This document shows positions 1 through 11,246 of a stretch of 64,000 bases of DNA, piece after piece (the first letter of the stretch is position 1; every line of letters begins with the position of its first letter). Under the pieces are notes generated by a model, which saw only the letters and a list, made by a program, of their open reading frames with translations, was not told where the DNA came from and searched no databases. The stretch lies in contig JBBBDQ010001027.1 in the NCBI GenBank assembly GCA_037127315.1, positions 4,635,001 to 4,699,000 on the forward strand, written 5' to 3'. The translations under genes and the position numbers were made by a program. This DNA is from Ascarosepion bandense. Lineage: Eukaryota > Mollusca > Cephalopoda > Sepiida > Sepiidae.

Positions 1-1126
1 ACAGTGATGCTTTATTGACTATGCAAAAGTGTTCGACAAAATACGCCATAAAGAATTGATGGAGATGCTCAGCAGCCTCTACATATTTGGGAAAGACATG
101 AAGATAATTAAGAACCTCTACTGGCATCTGACTGACTGGCAGCAAACTGCTTCCATACAGACAGGTAACAAATTCAACGGTTATACAAAGATAGAAAGGG
201 GCATAAGACAGGGATCTATATTTTCACTGGATCTATTTAACTCGTACAGTGAGAATATTTTGAGAACCCTAGATGTTATGCCAGGATTTGTCATCAGAGG
301 TCACAATCTGAACAACATAAGATACACATACGACACAGAGTTGATTGCAGAGACAGAAAAGAAACTGCAAGACCTCCTACAGAAGGTAGCTGAAGAGAAT
401 AACAAGAAGGGACTACAAATAAACTGCAAGAAAACCAAATGCATGGTCACCAGCAAAAAGAGCAGCCCAAAGTGTCAAATACAGGCGGGGGATGTTAAAA
501 TCAAGCAGGTATGAAAATTTAAATATCTGGGAAGTATTCTAACTGAAGACAGAAGTGCGAGACAGAGATCCAAAGGCAAATTGGCATGGCGAAAGACGCG
601 TTCCAGAAGCTGAGTAAAGCATTAAGACACAGGAAACTTTCACGAGAAACAAAGACAAGAATACTGGATTGCTATGTGATGTCAGTTCTTCAATATGGCA
701 GTGAATGTTGGATAATATCAACAAAGATGAAGAAAAAAACTGAAGAAGTTGAAATGTGGTTCTACAGAAGGATGCTACGGATATCATGGCTCGAGCATAT
801 GAGCAATGACAACGTTTTAGAAAGGATTGAAACAAAAAGGAAATTAATACTAAACATCAAGAAGAAACAGCTATAGTTCCTGGAACATTCAATGAGGAAG
901 GAGGGCTTGGAGAACTTAATACTAACAAGCTAGACAGAGGAAAAAAAAGACAGTGGAAAGCAGCAGATAACATATTGAAGAGCCTGAGCAGGTGGATAAC
1001 AGAATGGGGGCTGTGAGACTTTATAGGAGAAAGCATGCTAAGAGCCACCAAGTATAGGAAAACGTGGAAGGCCATGATCACCTACGTCCTGAAAGGACAA
1101 GGTACACAGAAGAAGAAGAAGAATAT
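1..1126 (+). mobile_element. RTE-like LINE, truncated by the window edge, decayed
   Basis: The translation runs from reverse transcriptase motif A (FIDYAKVFDKIRH, from about base 18) through the palm to the thumb and C-terminal region typical of RTE-clade LINEs (LQYGSECW, WFYRRMLRISW, SNDNVLERIE). The polymerase centre that should read YADD is YTYD near base 320-335. A stop near 511, a frameshift between about 540 and 590 and a stop near 875 break the frame. The 3' end shows the usual '...ACGTCCTGAAAGGACA' region and an (AAG)n tail near 1110-1126. It cannot be functional. Clade assignment is from remembered family motifs; the decay is seen directly. Confidence 0.85.
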
Positions 1127-1386
1127 TCTCTTACAATTATTCTATCATTAGAATTCTATTCTTCTTTTGGTTTTACTAATGGTCTCTTACAATTCTTCTA
1201 TTATTATTATTACAATTATTATTACTTTATTCTTCCTTTTCTCTAATTATTCTTCTATTATTATTATAAATATTATTATTTTCCTCTTTATCTTCTAATA
1301 ATCTACCATTTTCTCTTATTAAAATTATTATTTTAGTCTACCCTTTCTTCTCCTAATATTCTCCTACAATTCTTCCTTAATTATTA
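1127..1386. repeat. TTA/TTC-rich degenerate tandem array, part 1
   Basis: AT-rich, pyrimidine-biased DNA in which blocks such as TTCTTCTAATATTCTC and TTATTATTATAATTATT recur at irregular spacing of roughly 70-80 bp. It starts at the (AAG)n tail of the RTE copy and resumes on the far side of two Helitron insertions, so the parts to about 3500 look like one original array. Confidence 0.6.
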
Positions 1387-2366
1387 CTAGAAGTATAGCC
1401 CGGCATTGCTCGGGTGTAATGAAAGCTTTAAAACTAACCCATCATCCTGGAGCTCAGACTCTTTGGACATTGGACTAAAAAGCAATAGTTGTTTTCAGTT
1501 AAAGCAAAACCGTAGACTGAAAGAAAAATGAGTGGATGTAAGTCAAATTTTGATTTCCTGGTATCGATATCATATAAGGTTTTTCGTTGTAAACTGAATT
1601 TTGAAGGCTAAATAAGTCCTCTGAGTAAATGGTATCATGGCTGAGACTAAAAATTACAATTATACCTACTTAGAGCCAAACCAGAAGCAAAAACTAAAAT
1701 AAAAAGGCAGAAAAAATACAGACATACAGGCAGATAAACAGACACACACACAAACATCTTGCCTTTTATATATATATATATATATTATCGATTTTCTGCA
1801 CTATTGTAAGAACTGCAACCTTGAAACTTCTGAATATCGTTTCTTATGTCTTTGAGTGTATCAAATTTGATTAAAATCGAACCACTTCTTCTATAACCCA
1901 ATTTTTTTGATTATCGATTTTCGATATTTATCAGGGGTACCTCGACGCAAAACCGACCTAAGAACACTCACAGACGCTTATAGTACAACTGTGTAAATTT
2001 TCAAGAAAACCGGTTCAGCCTTTTCAGAATCTATAGGTAACAGACACACACACACAGAGACACAGACACAGACACACACACAGACACACACACACAGAGA
2101 CACAGACACAGACACACACAGACACACACAGAGACACAGACACACACACAGACACAGACACACACACACACAGAGACACAGACACAGACACACACACAGA
2201 GACACAGACACAGACACACACAGAGACACAGACACACACACAGACACAGACACACACACACAGAGACACAGACACAGACACACACACACACAGACACAGA
2301 CACACACACACACACACACACAGACACACACACACAGAGACAAAGTTCCATTTATAAATAAGTTTC
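1387..2366 (-). mobile_element. Helitron (non-autonomous), long form, copy 1
   Basis: Read on the minus strand the element ends with the hairpin CCCGAGCAATGCCGGG, eight bases and CTAG (1387-1390), flanked by T. Inside are the family landmarks: a (TA)n block near 1770, the segment around 1790-2040, and then an unusually expanded CA/GA tract at 2041-2341. The 5' end near 2360 is diverged, so that boundary is approximate. No Rep or helicase frame is present, so it is non-autonomous. Several minus-strand frames of 100-120 residues here are only translations of the CA/GA tract. Confidence 0.8.
2041..2341. repeat. CA/GA-rich simple-sequence expansion inside a Helitron
   Basis: About 300 bp built from CACA, CAGA and GAGA words (ACACAGACACAGACACAC type). 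Sister Helitron copies have only 10-50 bp of this sequence at the same place, so it is a local expansion of an element-borne seed. Confidence 0.9.
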
Positions 2367-2814
2367 AATAATTTATATTTGATGCTTCCATTTTTCTAAT
2401 ATTCTATGAATATTAGAATTATTTTATTCTTTTTTTCCTTCTTTTAATATATCATAATATTACAAATCTATTATTATTTTTTTTATTCTCTCTTTTCTTC
2501 TATTTTCCTACAATTTTTCTTTTTTATCCTTATTCTGTCCCTTCTTCTAATATTCTTCTACAATTCTTCCATTATTATTATAATTATTATTGGTTCATCC
2601 TTTTCTTTTTCTAATATTCTCTGATGATTCTATTATTTTCTTTTCCTTCTTCTAATAATCTCCTGCATTTCTTCTGTTATAATAATGAGTATTATTTTCG
2701 TCTTCTTTTTCTTCTCTTAATATTCTCCCGTGATCCTTCTTTTATTATTATAATTATTATTTTTTATTGTTCTTTTCCTTCTAATATTCTACGATTCTTC
2801 TATTATTATTATAA
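2367..2814. repeat. TTA/TTC-rich degenerate tandem array, part 2
   Basis: Same words as at 1127-1386 (TTCTAATATTCT, TATTATTATAATTATT), lying between two Helitron insertions. No credible coding sequence. Confidence 0.6.
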
Positions 2815-3161
2815 CTAGCAGTAAAGTCCGGCGTTGCTCGGGTGTTTTATATATATATTACCGATTTTCTGCACTATTGTAAGAACTGCAACCTTGAAAC
2901 TTCTGAATATCATTTCTTATGTTTTTGTCTATGAGTGTATCTAATTTAATTAAAATCAGACCACTTCTTCTATAACCCAATTTTTTGGATTATCGATTTT
3001 CAATATTTATCGGGGGTACCTCGACACAAAACCTAGCTAAGAACACTCACAAATGCTTATAGTACAACTGTGTAAATTTTCAAGAAAATCGGTTCAGCCA
3101 TTTCAGAGTCTATAGGTAACAGACACACACAGATAAGGTTCCATTTATAAATAAGTTTAGA
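2815..3161 (-). mobile_element. Helitron, short form, copy 2
   Basis: A 347-bp version with CTAG at 2815-2818 and a terminal TTTAGA at the right, flanked by A on the left and T on the right. It lacks the roughly 400-bp internal module (the part with GGAGCTCAGACTCTTTGG) found in long copies; the hairpin end joins almost directly to the (TA)n and the 'TTCTGCACTATTGTAAG' segment. Non-coding. Confidence 0.85.
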
Positions 3162-3378
3162 TTATTATTTGATTCTTTCTTTCCTTAATCAAATATTTTA
3201 TAATTTTTTGTGTTATTATTATAATTATTTTATTCTTTTTTTTGCTTCTTTTAATATTTTCTTATTAATCTTCTATTAGATTTTTTTACTTCTCTTTTCT
3301 TCTAACATTTTCCTACATTTTTTTTTATTATCATTATTCCGTGTTCCTTCTTCTTCTCATATTCTTCTACAATTCTTC

Positions 3379-3410
<32 letters not shown>

Positions 3411-3540
3411 TCCTGTCCTTTTTTTTATATCTATTTTCCTTCTTCTATTCTCCTACGATGATTCTTCCTCTGTTACTATTTTTTCCTACAATTCTTTTTC
3501 TTCATTTACAACTCTTATAAATCTTGCTCGTACTCCCAAC
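3162..3540. repeat. TTA/TTC-rich degenerate tandem array, part 3
   Basis: Continuation of the array, ending in a (TTA)n run near 3380-3410 and pyrimidine-rich sequence. Confidence 0.55.
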
Positions 3541-4205
3541 CATCTATCAATTCTTTTGCTTCTTCTCTCCACCTGTACTTACCTTTATCACCTGTCCCTT
3601 CCCTCACCATAAGCGTCTACAATTCTTACATCTACCTGTAGAGGTAAGTAGTTCTTCAATGCACACTGTAATGCAGATCCACAGCCAGGAAGTTAACGCA
3701 TGACCATCTCTGGTGAATGATTAATCGTTTGCAAAGCAGACATATGTTCTCTGACAACCAAAGTTTGTGAGTACATTGGATTAGAGAGAGTCAGATTAAT
3801 ATAACATTACTCTTAAACATGCCCAGCCCACACTTTCCACTCTTCGAAATGACTAGTAATCATAGAAGAAGCATGAAAAATTGAAGGTTTTCCTTTCTCA
3901 AGGGCAGAAGTGAAAATGATATGGAAGGTCAAAATTAAGAAACTGAAATGATTATATAAAATTTTTCATCTCCGGAGAGTCATTTTATCAAATTTGGTTT
4001 AATTTCTATTAATACCAAAAGATAAAGAAACAAAGGAATAGAAATGATCTCACTACTTTCTGGAATAAGTGTAATCAAGTACTTTAAGGATTTAAATAAA
4101 GTAATAAATAAACAACATTGTTAAGTAACTGTGCGTAGAATTACCCAGATATACATGTAAAGGATTTAAATGTAAATTTGTTGGGAAACAACAAAAGATT
4201 CAGAA
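3541..4205. other. No recognised feature
   Basis: AT-rich DNA with no open frame of note on either strand and no repeat shared with other parts of the window that I could see. Confidence 0.5.
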
Positions 4206-4217
4206 ATTTAAAAAAAA

Positions 4218-5180
4218 AAGATCGTTTTAGGTGTAGCAAGAAAAGAGAAAGGAGCCAAGAATGAAAACAAGAGAAAGATTATTTTAGGTGAAAGAAGGAA
4301 AAAAGAATTCAAGAATGAAAACAAGAGAAAGATTATTTTAGGTGCAGGAAAGAATGAAAAAGAATTCAAGAATGAAAACAAGGGAAAGATTATTTTAGGT
4401 GCAGAAAAAAAATGAAAAAAATTCAAGAATGAAAACAAGAGAAAGATTACTTTAGGTAAAGGAAAGAATGAAAAAGAATTCAAGAATGAAAACAAGAGAA
4501 ACATTATTTTAGGTGCAGGAAAGAATGAAAAAGAAATCAAGAATGAAAACAAGAGAAAGATTATTTTAGGTGCAGGAAAGAATGAAAAAGAATTCAGGAA
4601 TGAAAACAAGTGTAAGATTTTTTAGGTGCAGAAAAAAAATGAAAAAAATTCAAGAATGAAAACAAGAGAAAGATTACTTTAGGTAAAGGAAAGAATGAAA
4701 AAGAATTCAAGAATGAAAACAAGAGAAACATTATTTTAGGTGCAGGAAAGAATGAAAAAGAATTCAAGAATGAAAACAAGAGAAACATTATTTTAGGTAA
4801 AGGAAAGAATGAAAAAGAATTCAAGAATGAAAACAAGTGTAAGATTTTTTTAGGTGCAGAAAAAAAATGAAAAAAATTCAAGAATGAAAACAAGAGAAAG
4901 ATTACTTTAGGTAAAGGAAAGAATGAAAAAGAATTCAAGAATGAAATCAAGAGAAAGATTATTTTAAGTCTAGAAAGAAACAGTAAATGATTCAAGAATG
5001 AAAACAAGAGAAATATTATTTTAGGTGCATAATGAAACTACACTGGATTCAAGAATGAAAATAAGAAACTTATTATTCTAGATGCATGAAGAACAAGAAA
5101 GGATTTAACAATGAGAAAAATATTACTTTAGATGCAGGAAGAAACATGAAAGGATTCAAGTATAAAGAGAAAATTTAGAT
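4218..5180. repeat. 57-bp minisatellite, about 16 units
   Basis: The unit contains GATTATTTTAGGTGCAGGAA followed by AGAATGAAAAAGAATTCAAG and AATGAAAACAAGAGAAA. Successive GATTAT starts are 57 bp apart (4331, 4388 and so on). Because 57 is a multiple of three, two long minus-strand frames (4208-4609, 4594-5007) stay open with a 19-residue repeat rich in F, L and S; these are not genes. Variant units (GATTACTTTAGGTAAAGG) alternate with the main type, and units decay toward the right end. Confidence 0.93.
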
Positions 5181-5254
5181 TATTTTCTATGCAGGAAAAA
5201 AATGAGAATGTAGAAGGAAGAGTGTATGAGGATAACAACTCTCAAAAAACACCA

Positions 5255-5698
5255 ACAGTCTATCTCCCCTATGTGAAGGTGTTTCCAGAGTAATTACAAA
5301 GGATCTGTGCTCCATATAACATTAGGACTACCTTCAAAGTGGTTCTACACTTCACAGGTACCTCTCCCAAGTAAGAACTCAATAGAAGAGGACATGACTA
5401 AGGACTGTTTGTACGCCATTCCATATAGTTGTGAAAAAAAATACAAAGAAGTAATGGGCCACCCCCTTAAGGTAAGGCTACATGAATATTGCAAGGCAGT
5501 AACATGAGGGGAGATAGAACATTCGGGCATAGTTGACTACATATGAAAGGATAAAGAGTATGAAGTTGAAATAATAGATAGACAATACCACTAGAAACTA
5601 CAGAAACTTAAAGAATCAGCACATATGCTAGGCTACAAAAATCTCCCAAGCCAACCAAGCAGAGATGAACACAATATAGGAACCAGTAATACAGAGTG
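5255..5698 (+). pseudogene. Penelope-like element, C-terminal GIY-YIG endonuclease remnant
   Basis: Conceptual translation in shifting frames resembles the end of Penelope-like retroelement proteins: a linker (VYLPYVK), then an IEEDMTK segment, then the GIY-YIG type core YAIPYSCEKKYKEVMGHPLK, then VRLHEYCKAV, and finally a tail with EIIDRQ and LKESAHMLGY. The canonical core has a YIGE-type step where this copy has YKEV, and there is a frameshift near 5320 and stops near 5379, 5506 and 5547. In the intact family this domain nicks target DNA for target-primed reverse transcription. A SINE is inserted just after the last recognisable residues. Family call rests on remembered motifs. Confidence 0.7.
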
Positions 5699-6006
5699 GG
5701 GATGTGCGTTGTGGTCCAGTGGATATCGACTCGGAACAAGAAATCGGGGAGCCGAGTTCGAATTCCAGTCGAATTTCTTGCATTCACTTAAGCGCAAATA
5801 CCCTTGGGAAAGGTATTAATCCATCTCTTCCTTCCAGTTATGGGTCAAATAACAGGACAGATTGGGTTCTATAGCCTTGGTTGGCAACCATTCTAGTGCA
5901 GAAAGCAATGGCAACCTACTGCGGGAAAATCTTCTGCCCAGTCAGTCAAGTCTCTTTCGAGACATGATCGCCCAAGCGTGTTTCACGTATGGCACTTAAC
6001 TGACTG
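5699..6006 (+). mobile_element. tRNA-derived SINE (family A), full length, 11-bp TSD
   Basis: 308-bp SINE. The head has a pol III A box (TGGTCCAGTGG) and B box (GAGTTCGAATTCC); the body contains TTGGGAAAGGTATTAATCC and GGTTCTATAGCCTTGG and ends with GCACTTAACTGACTG. It is bracketed by an exact target-site duplication AATACAGAGTG at 5688-5698 and 6007-6017. This copy defines the full-length unit used to judge the other copies. It lies in the Penelope-like remnant. Confidence 0.95.
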
Positions 6007-6177
6007 AATACAGAGTGCCAGAGAAAATCATTAGTGTCAAAAAGATTGCAATATGAGTTCTGGTAAAAAATACTAGAGAAAAACATTAACATCAAAAAAA
6101 AAAAATTGCAATATGAATGCTAGTAAAAAAATGGGTACTGAAACATTAGGTTTATAAATCTCAGAAATTCACTCACT

Positions 6178-6435
6178 GTTGTCCTTTAGGACACATGGCC
6201 TAGTGGATATAGGCATTGGTTAGTTTCAGTGACTGAGTTCGATACCAGGCTACAGCAGTGGTGAATAACTAATTTAGAGAGTTAAGTTAAAGGGAAGTAA
6301 CTCATGGCTATCATAAGTGGCTTTACACAATGAATAACATAAAGGGTTCGGTTCAAAATTCCTAGCACTTGAAGAAGGCTGTAGCGTACAACAGCTGAAA
6401 TGTCAGAAAAATGACAACAAAGATGAGGACAATAA
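6178..6435 (+). mobile_element. tRNA-like SINE head inside a MITE-like repeat
   Basis: At 6195-6265 there is a tRNA-like unit: A box TGGCCTAGTGG, B box GAGTTCGATACCAG. The flanks GTTGTCCT (left) and AGGACAAT (right, near 6430), plus the segment TCCTAGCACTTGAAGAAGG, match the inverted-repeat element at 58198-58360. The simplest reading is a MITE copy carrying a tRNA-derived insertion; the boundary between the two is not resolved. Confidence 0.55.
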
Positions 6436-6464
6436 CACATCACTCAATAAATCCTGGGCCTAGC

Positions 6465-7475
6465 TAATAAAACAACTTTTAGGAAAAATTCGACTTTATT
6501 CATCAACATAGTCTCCTAGGGTGATAAACTGATTCCAACACTTCTCTAACAATTCAATGCCTTTTTTGTAGAACAATTTGTCTTTGGCCTCAGTTTCCGA
6601 TATCATTTCTTCATTGGAGTATTCTTTTGAGGTCTGCAAACAGCCAGTAGTTGTGGGGGCAGATCTGGAGAATAGGATTGATGTGGAAGCAGTTCGAAGT
6701 GCAATTCATGTAGTTTTGCCTTCGTTGTGATCAACTTGTGACACGCTGCCTTATCTTGGTGTAAAGATCACTTTTCTTCTTCATTTGTGGTCATTTTTTG
6801 CTGATTTCTTTGTTCAAATGCAGCAATAATGTGATATTATATTTGCTATTGATGGTTCTTCCTTTCTCAAGGTAATGAATGAACAAAATACCTTGCACAT
6901 TCCAAAATAGGGAGGCCAAAACCTTGCCTGCTGATGTTTGCATCTTTGGTCGCTTAGGATGGCTTTCACCTGTAGGTGTTCACTCAGCTGACTGCTAATT
7001 TGGCTATGAAGTGAGATGGTGGATTCAAGTTCCATCTATTGTCACATATTTACACAAAAACTCCTTGTTGCATTGAAACAGTTGCAAACAACGCTCTGAA
7101 TTGTCAACACGCTGTTTTTAATTGACTGTGAGAAAATGCAGCACTCACTTTGAACACAGCTTTCTCAATGATTAATTTTCATGTAAAATGGTAAATACAC
7201 TGCATTCTTATATGTTCAACTCCTCTGCTATCTTATGCAACTTCAATTTACGATCGGCTAAAAAACGTTTGTGGATTTTTTTTTTTTGTGTTTTCCAGGA
7301 CAACTGCCGATTTTGGGTGACCTGAGCATTCAGCATCCTTTATGTCTGTACAACTGCATTTAAAATCAGCATACCACCTCTTCCCCTTTGCTTCCAATGG
7401 AGCAGAGTCTAAATAACACTTATCAAGCCATTTCTTTGCTTGAACAGTATTTTTTTTTTCATCAGAAATAATGCT
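6465..7475 (-). pseudogene. mariner-like transposase pseudogene
   Basis: Minus-strand translation, patched across frames, follows a mariner transposase from N to C: an N-terminal segment with KRWYADF near 7360 and LADRKLKLHKIAEEL near 7250, then a region with PPSHFIAK near 7010, a central block, the catalytic-domain segment HQDKAACHK near 6750 (second catalytic Asp kept), LHELHFELLPHQSYSPDLPP near 6690, and a C-terminal segment ending KCWNQFITLGDYVDE near 6510. Many stops and frameshifts separate these pieces, so it is dead. It abuts the 3' part of the gypsy pol remnant. Inverted terminal repeats were not identified. Confidence 0.8.
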
Positions 7476-7479
7476 TTAG

Positions 7480-9084
7480 GTTTTACCATTGTTTTGAAAA
7501 TTTACAAAAGTAGCTTCATTTAAGTAACTGTAATTTGTAAACTAATAAACCGATTGGGTCCAGATTGTGTCACGTGCCATTTGAAGTTTAGTAATTCATA
7601 AAAGTCATGAATTTTTATTAGTGGTGCCATGTATATGTCAGTTCTGGGACTTATTGAGCGATGTGTTAGTCTGAATAATGTAAATCGTGTAAAAATTTCT
7701 TACCTAGTAAAAGATTTTGTACCCTCTCCATACTCCAAACAATTGCTAAAGCCGTTTTTTCAATGTTTGAATAATTTATCTCTGTTGTTTTCAATCTCCA
7801 AGATAAGTACATTATGAGATGATCTTCCTGTGATACGATGGTCACAATTGATTTTCTACTTGCATCCGTTGTTTACGTTATCCCTTTTTAGGAACAAACA
7901 CCCCTTGTTACAGGTTTTGTTTTCATAATTGCTTTCAGTATCATGAAAGCATAATTTTGTCTTTATGTACATTCAAATCCTTTGTTCTTTTTATGCAATT
8001 CTGACAATGGTTCAATTAGTTCACTATATTTTCGGATATATCTACCGTAAGAATTTATCAAACCCTAAAAGGATTCCAATTCCTTTTTATTGGTTGGAGT
8101 CGTTACGTCTGTGATCATTTTTGTTATCCTTTCATCAGGTGCTATACAGGTCTTCAATATTTGTTAGCCCAAATATGCCAGGTTCTTGCAATCAGTTACA
8201 TTTATCTCTATTAATGGTTAATCCAGCCTTTTTCAATCGTCATATTTGGTTCACTTTTTGTTTTAACTCTTGTTTGGTCTACACACCTACCCCCTTAAAA
8301 TCTTGGTCAATAATCATGTTAGTTACCTTGCCTAACAACATGAAACGAGTCCACCTTAACAGGCCTATAAAGCTGTTGATCATGGCAACATCTTTAAACT
8401 TTCCATTAACATGAATTTGATTGTAGGGAAATCTCAAGACAATTTCTGCAAAATATTCCATGTTTGCCAGTTCATTGGCTCGCAGTTTCAATATATGCTA
8501 ATGGAAACAAGCCCGGGCATATCTGGTGATTTACTACAATTTTATAGTCACCGAATATCCACAAATCTCTATCGGCCTTTTTTAATGCTATAAGTGAGAG
8601 ATAGTTATTTCTATGTGTAACTTTTTCAAGAATGCCTTGGTTGATCATGCAGTTTAATTTGGCTAGCACTAAAGACAACGATTGTACTGATACTTTTTTG
8701 GCTTGAATGTATTTGGGGTGGTAATTTTCTTTCAATCGAATACACACTTTGTGTCCTTTTAGAAGTCCTAGCTTACTCTTTTGTGCTTCCATGGAGTTTA
8801 TTAATTTAGCTATATCTACTTTTATTATGTTAATATCTAATAATCCATGGTTCTTCTCGCACGCTACTGCCATGACTTGAATAACCTCGAACCATGTAAC
8901 ATTTTCAAACATGCCACAGAAAATACCCAACATCTTTATTGTTGTTCCATCAAATCTTTTTAAACTTTAAACCACTTTCTTTTAACTTGAGTCGGCATAG
9001 CTTGATCCAAAAATTCTTGGAATTAGGGTTATCTCTCTACCTGTGACAACCTGCATGTTCAACATACAACCATTTATTTTCATA
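7480..9084 (-). pseudogene. Ty3/gypsy pol remnant (protease, RT, RNase H)
   Basis: Read from high to low coordinates: a protease-like start near 9080-9000 (NGCMLNMQ followed by VTG where a DTG-type catalytic triad is expected), a long open segment 8472-8933 with the pre-RT and RT features LLKGHK, NQGILEK, RICGDYK-like FGDYKIVVN, then a frame with LLRWTRFMLLGKVTN (8279-8491, RT middle), and weaker RT-thumb and RNase H traces to about 7500. Stops and frameshifts are frequent and the YxDD centre is not intact. The gag part of the same element lies at 10057-10900 across a Helitron. No LTRs were located for it. Confidence 0.8.
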
Positions 9085-10056
9085 CTAGCAGTATATCCCG
9101 GCGTTGCTCGGGTGTAATGAAAGCTTTAAAACTAATCCATGGTCCTGGAGCTCAGACTCTTTGGACATTGGCACGAAAGACTAAAAAGCAATAGTTGTTT
9201 CCAGTTAAAGCAAAACCATAGACTAAAAGAAAAATGAATGGATGTAAGTTAAATTTTGATTACCTGGTATCGATATCAAGTAAGTTTTTTTCATCATAAA
9301 CTGAATTTTGAAGGCTAAATAAGTCCTCTGAGTAAATGGTATCATGGCTGAGACTAAGAGCTACAATTATACCTACTCAGAGCCAAACCCGAAGCAAATG
9401 AACAGACACACACACAAACATCTTGCCTTTTATATATATATATATATATATTTATTTTTTTAATCATTTCACCCCAAGCAAGGCATTCCACTGCCACTAT
9501 AGCACAGGGGATTACATAGAGGAAGGTGCTGAGAGAGCGATTAGATATAGGAAAAGTCAGAAGGAGGGTGATAGATGAGTAAGGAGGTACATAGGAAGAG
9601 TGTTTGAGAGAATGGGTGCGAGTTAGTGTGTTAGGAGGTATCTATTGATCTTACATTTAAATTCCTGGAAATTGTAGCTATCAGGGAAGCAAGTATATGG
9701 AAGGGAATTCCACAGGCGGGAAGTACAGGATCGATTTTCTGCACTATTGTAAGAACTGCAACCTTCAAACTTCTGAATATCGTTTCTTATGTTTTTGTCT
9801 ATGAGTGTATCAAATTTGATTAAAATCGGAGCACTCCTTCTATAACCCAATTTTTTCAATTATCGATATTTATCGGGGGTACCTCGACACAAAACCTAGC
9901 TAAGAACACTCACAGACGCTTATAGTACAACTGTGTAAATTTTCAAGAAAATCGGTTCAGCCGTTTCGGAGTCTATAGCTAACGGACACACACACAGAGA
10001 CACACACACACACACACACAGACAAAGTTTCATTTATAAACAAGTTTAGATTTAGA
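9085..10056 (-). mobile_element. Helitron, long form, copy 3, nested in gypsy
   Basis: CTAG at 9085-9088, hairpin CCCGAGCAACGCCGGG just inside, and the opposite terminus TTTAGATTTAGA ending at 10056; the flanks are A (9084) and T (10057), the canonical Helitron A/T target with no duplication. It splits the gypsy element between the gag zinc-knuckle region and the protease. Its internal (TA)n at about 9430-9452 is followed by an inserted LINE tail (9455-9729). No coding capacity. Confidence 0.93.
9455..9729 (-). mobile_element. jockey/CR1-like LINE 3' fragment nested in Helitron copy 3
   Basis: On the minus strand it carries the end of the LINE frame (NSLPYTCFPDSYNFQEFKCK, an 'RLWNSLP' type terminus) and the 3' UTR ending GGTGAAATGATTAAAAAAA. 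It interrupts the Helitron between its (TA)n and the ATCGATTTTCTGC segment. It is 5'-truncated, as expected for target-primed reverse transcription. Confidence 0.88.
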
Positions 10057-10900
10057 TTCTCTCTACCTTTCTTTTGCATATTTACCGCAAATCCACTGGT
10101 TTCCTGCTGTTCTTCACTGGGGAGGGGGGATTTATTACTGTCGTTTTCTCTTGGCTTTGAAATGATTCATTTTTCTACATTTAAAACACCATTTCCCCAG
10201 TGCCAGACTCTTAAATTTATTCTTTTCTTGTGCCGTTCTGCAATAACAGCACTTCTCTTTGACTTTGTTTACATTCAACCAGTACGACTAACTCTTCTCT
10301 TGGCTGGTTGAAATCTCTGATTTGCTCCAGTTGCCGTAGATAGTTCACACTCTAAGTTAATATGGCCACTTTGCATGCATTCCAGTACTTCTGATTTATG
10401 CTGCAAGTCATTAATTCCTTCAGCTGTTCATAATAGAATCAGCTTGTTTTCAACTGACATGCCTTGAGTCTCTAGTTTCTCAAATTCACAGCACTTTACC
10501 TGTCCCTTGAGTCTGTGTATATACTGAATAAGAGATTTCTTCAGCCGTTGCTTGGCTTCTAAAAATTTCATCCTTTCAGTGATGACCAGTCTTCTTTTCA
10601 GCTTAATATTTCTTTTTATCATGTTGACAACTTCCTCAAAAGACATCTGTTCTAATTCCTGTGGGTAGACCATTATGTAGATTTTCTTTAATGCCTTGCA
10701 CCCCACAGAAGCCATAAATAATTCCAGTATTTGGTTCTGTCCGCCTTCCATTCTTGAGTCTTTGAGATTATGCACTCTTGCTGTAGCTACGAAGGCTTTT
10801 ATTCAAATCTCGATGTATTCAGGATCGTCTATGGGAGCCAAGCATCCTATAAGCAATACAATTTGTTATGTCTGCTATATCTCACAGTTTCAGTACTCAA
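10057..10900 (-). pseudogene. Ty3/gypsy gag remnant
   Basis: The 10428-10775 frame gives a capsid-like segment (FMASVGCKALKKIYIMVYPQ, then EQMSFEEVVNMIK, KFLEAKQRLKKSLIQYIHRL and VKCCEFEKL). Downstream (10260-10160) a nucleocapsid-like zinc knuckle reads CFKCRKMNHFKAKR, a CX2CX4HX4C pattern with the last Cys replaced by Arg. This is the order expected upstream of protease and RT, on the same strand as the pol remnant. A stop near 10430 and frameshifts inactivate it. Confidence 0.78.
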
Positions 10901-11232
10901 TATATAATACACTGTGATGTAATGGAGACCAAACAGTTAGCGGCTTAGCACTTAAATACCACTCAGCTCATTTGTATAGAATACCACAAAATTAATTGAT
11001 GTAACAAAACTTTTCCAAAAGTTTAAAATATTACATATGATTTTTAAAAGAGTGATTATTTCAACTAGTTTTTAAAAGAAATAGAAATTTGTTAGCAAAT
11101 AGAATTTTTCTCTAAATTCCATATGATAGAAAATGAATTCAAACTTAATAACATATTTGCAGGCGTTTTCTATAAATTAAATACATTTTTATTACTATTA
11201 TTTATCTATAGAAAAAATTTAAACCATCTATT
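10901..11232. other. AT-rich, no recognised feature
   Basis: No open frame or shared repeat recognised; presumably flanking or decayed retroelement sequence. Confidence 0.45.
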
Positions 11233-11246
11233 CCATAATGGATGCT

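Noticed and set aside
4208..5007. Two minus-strand ORFs of 133 and 137 residues with a 19-residue repeat
   Set aside because: They are translations of the 57-bp minisatellite, whose period keeps the frame open; composition and repetition are not gene-like.
5699..5770. tRNA gene (A and B boxes present)
   Set aside because: No cloverleaf with a paired acceptor stem; the unit is the head of a 308-bp SINE with a TSD.
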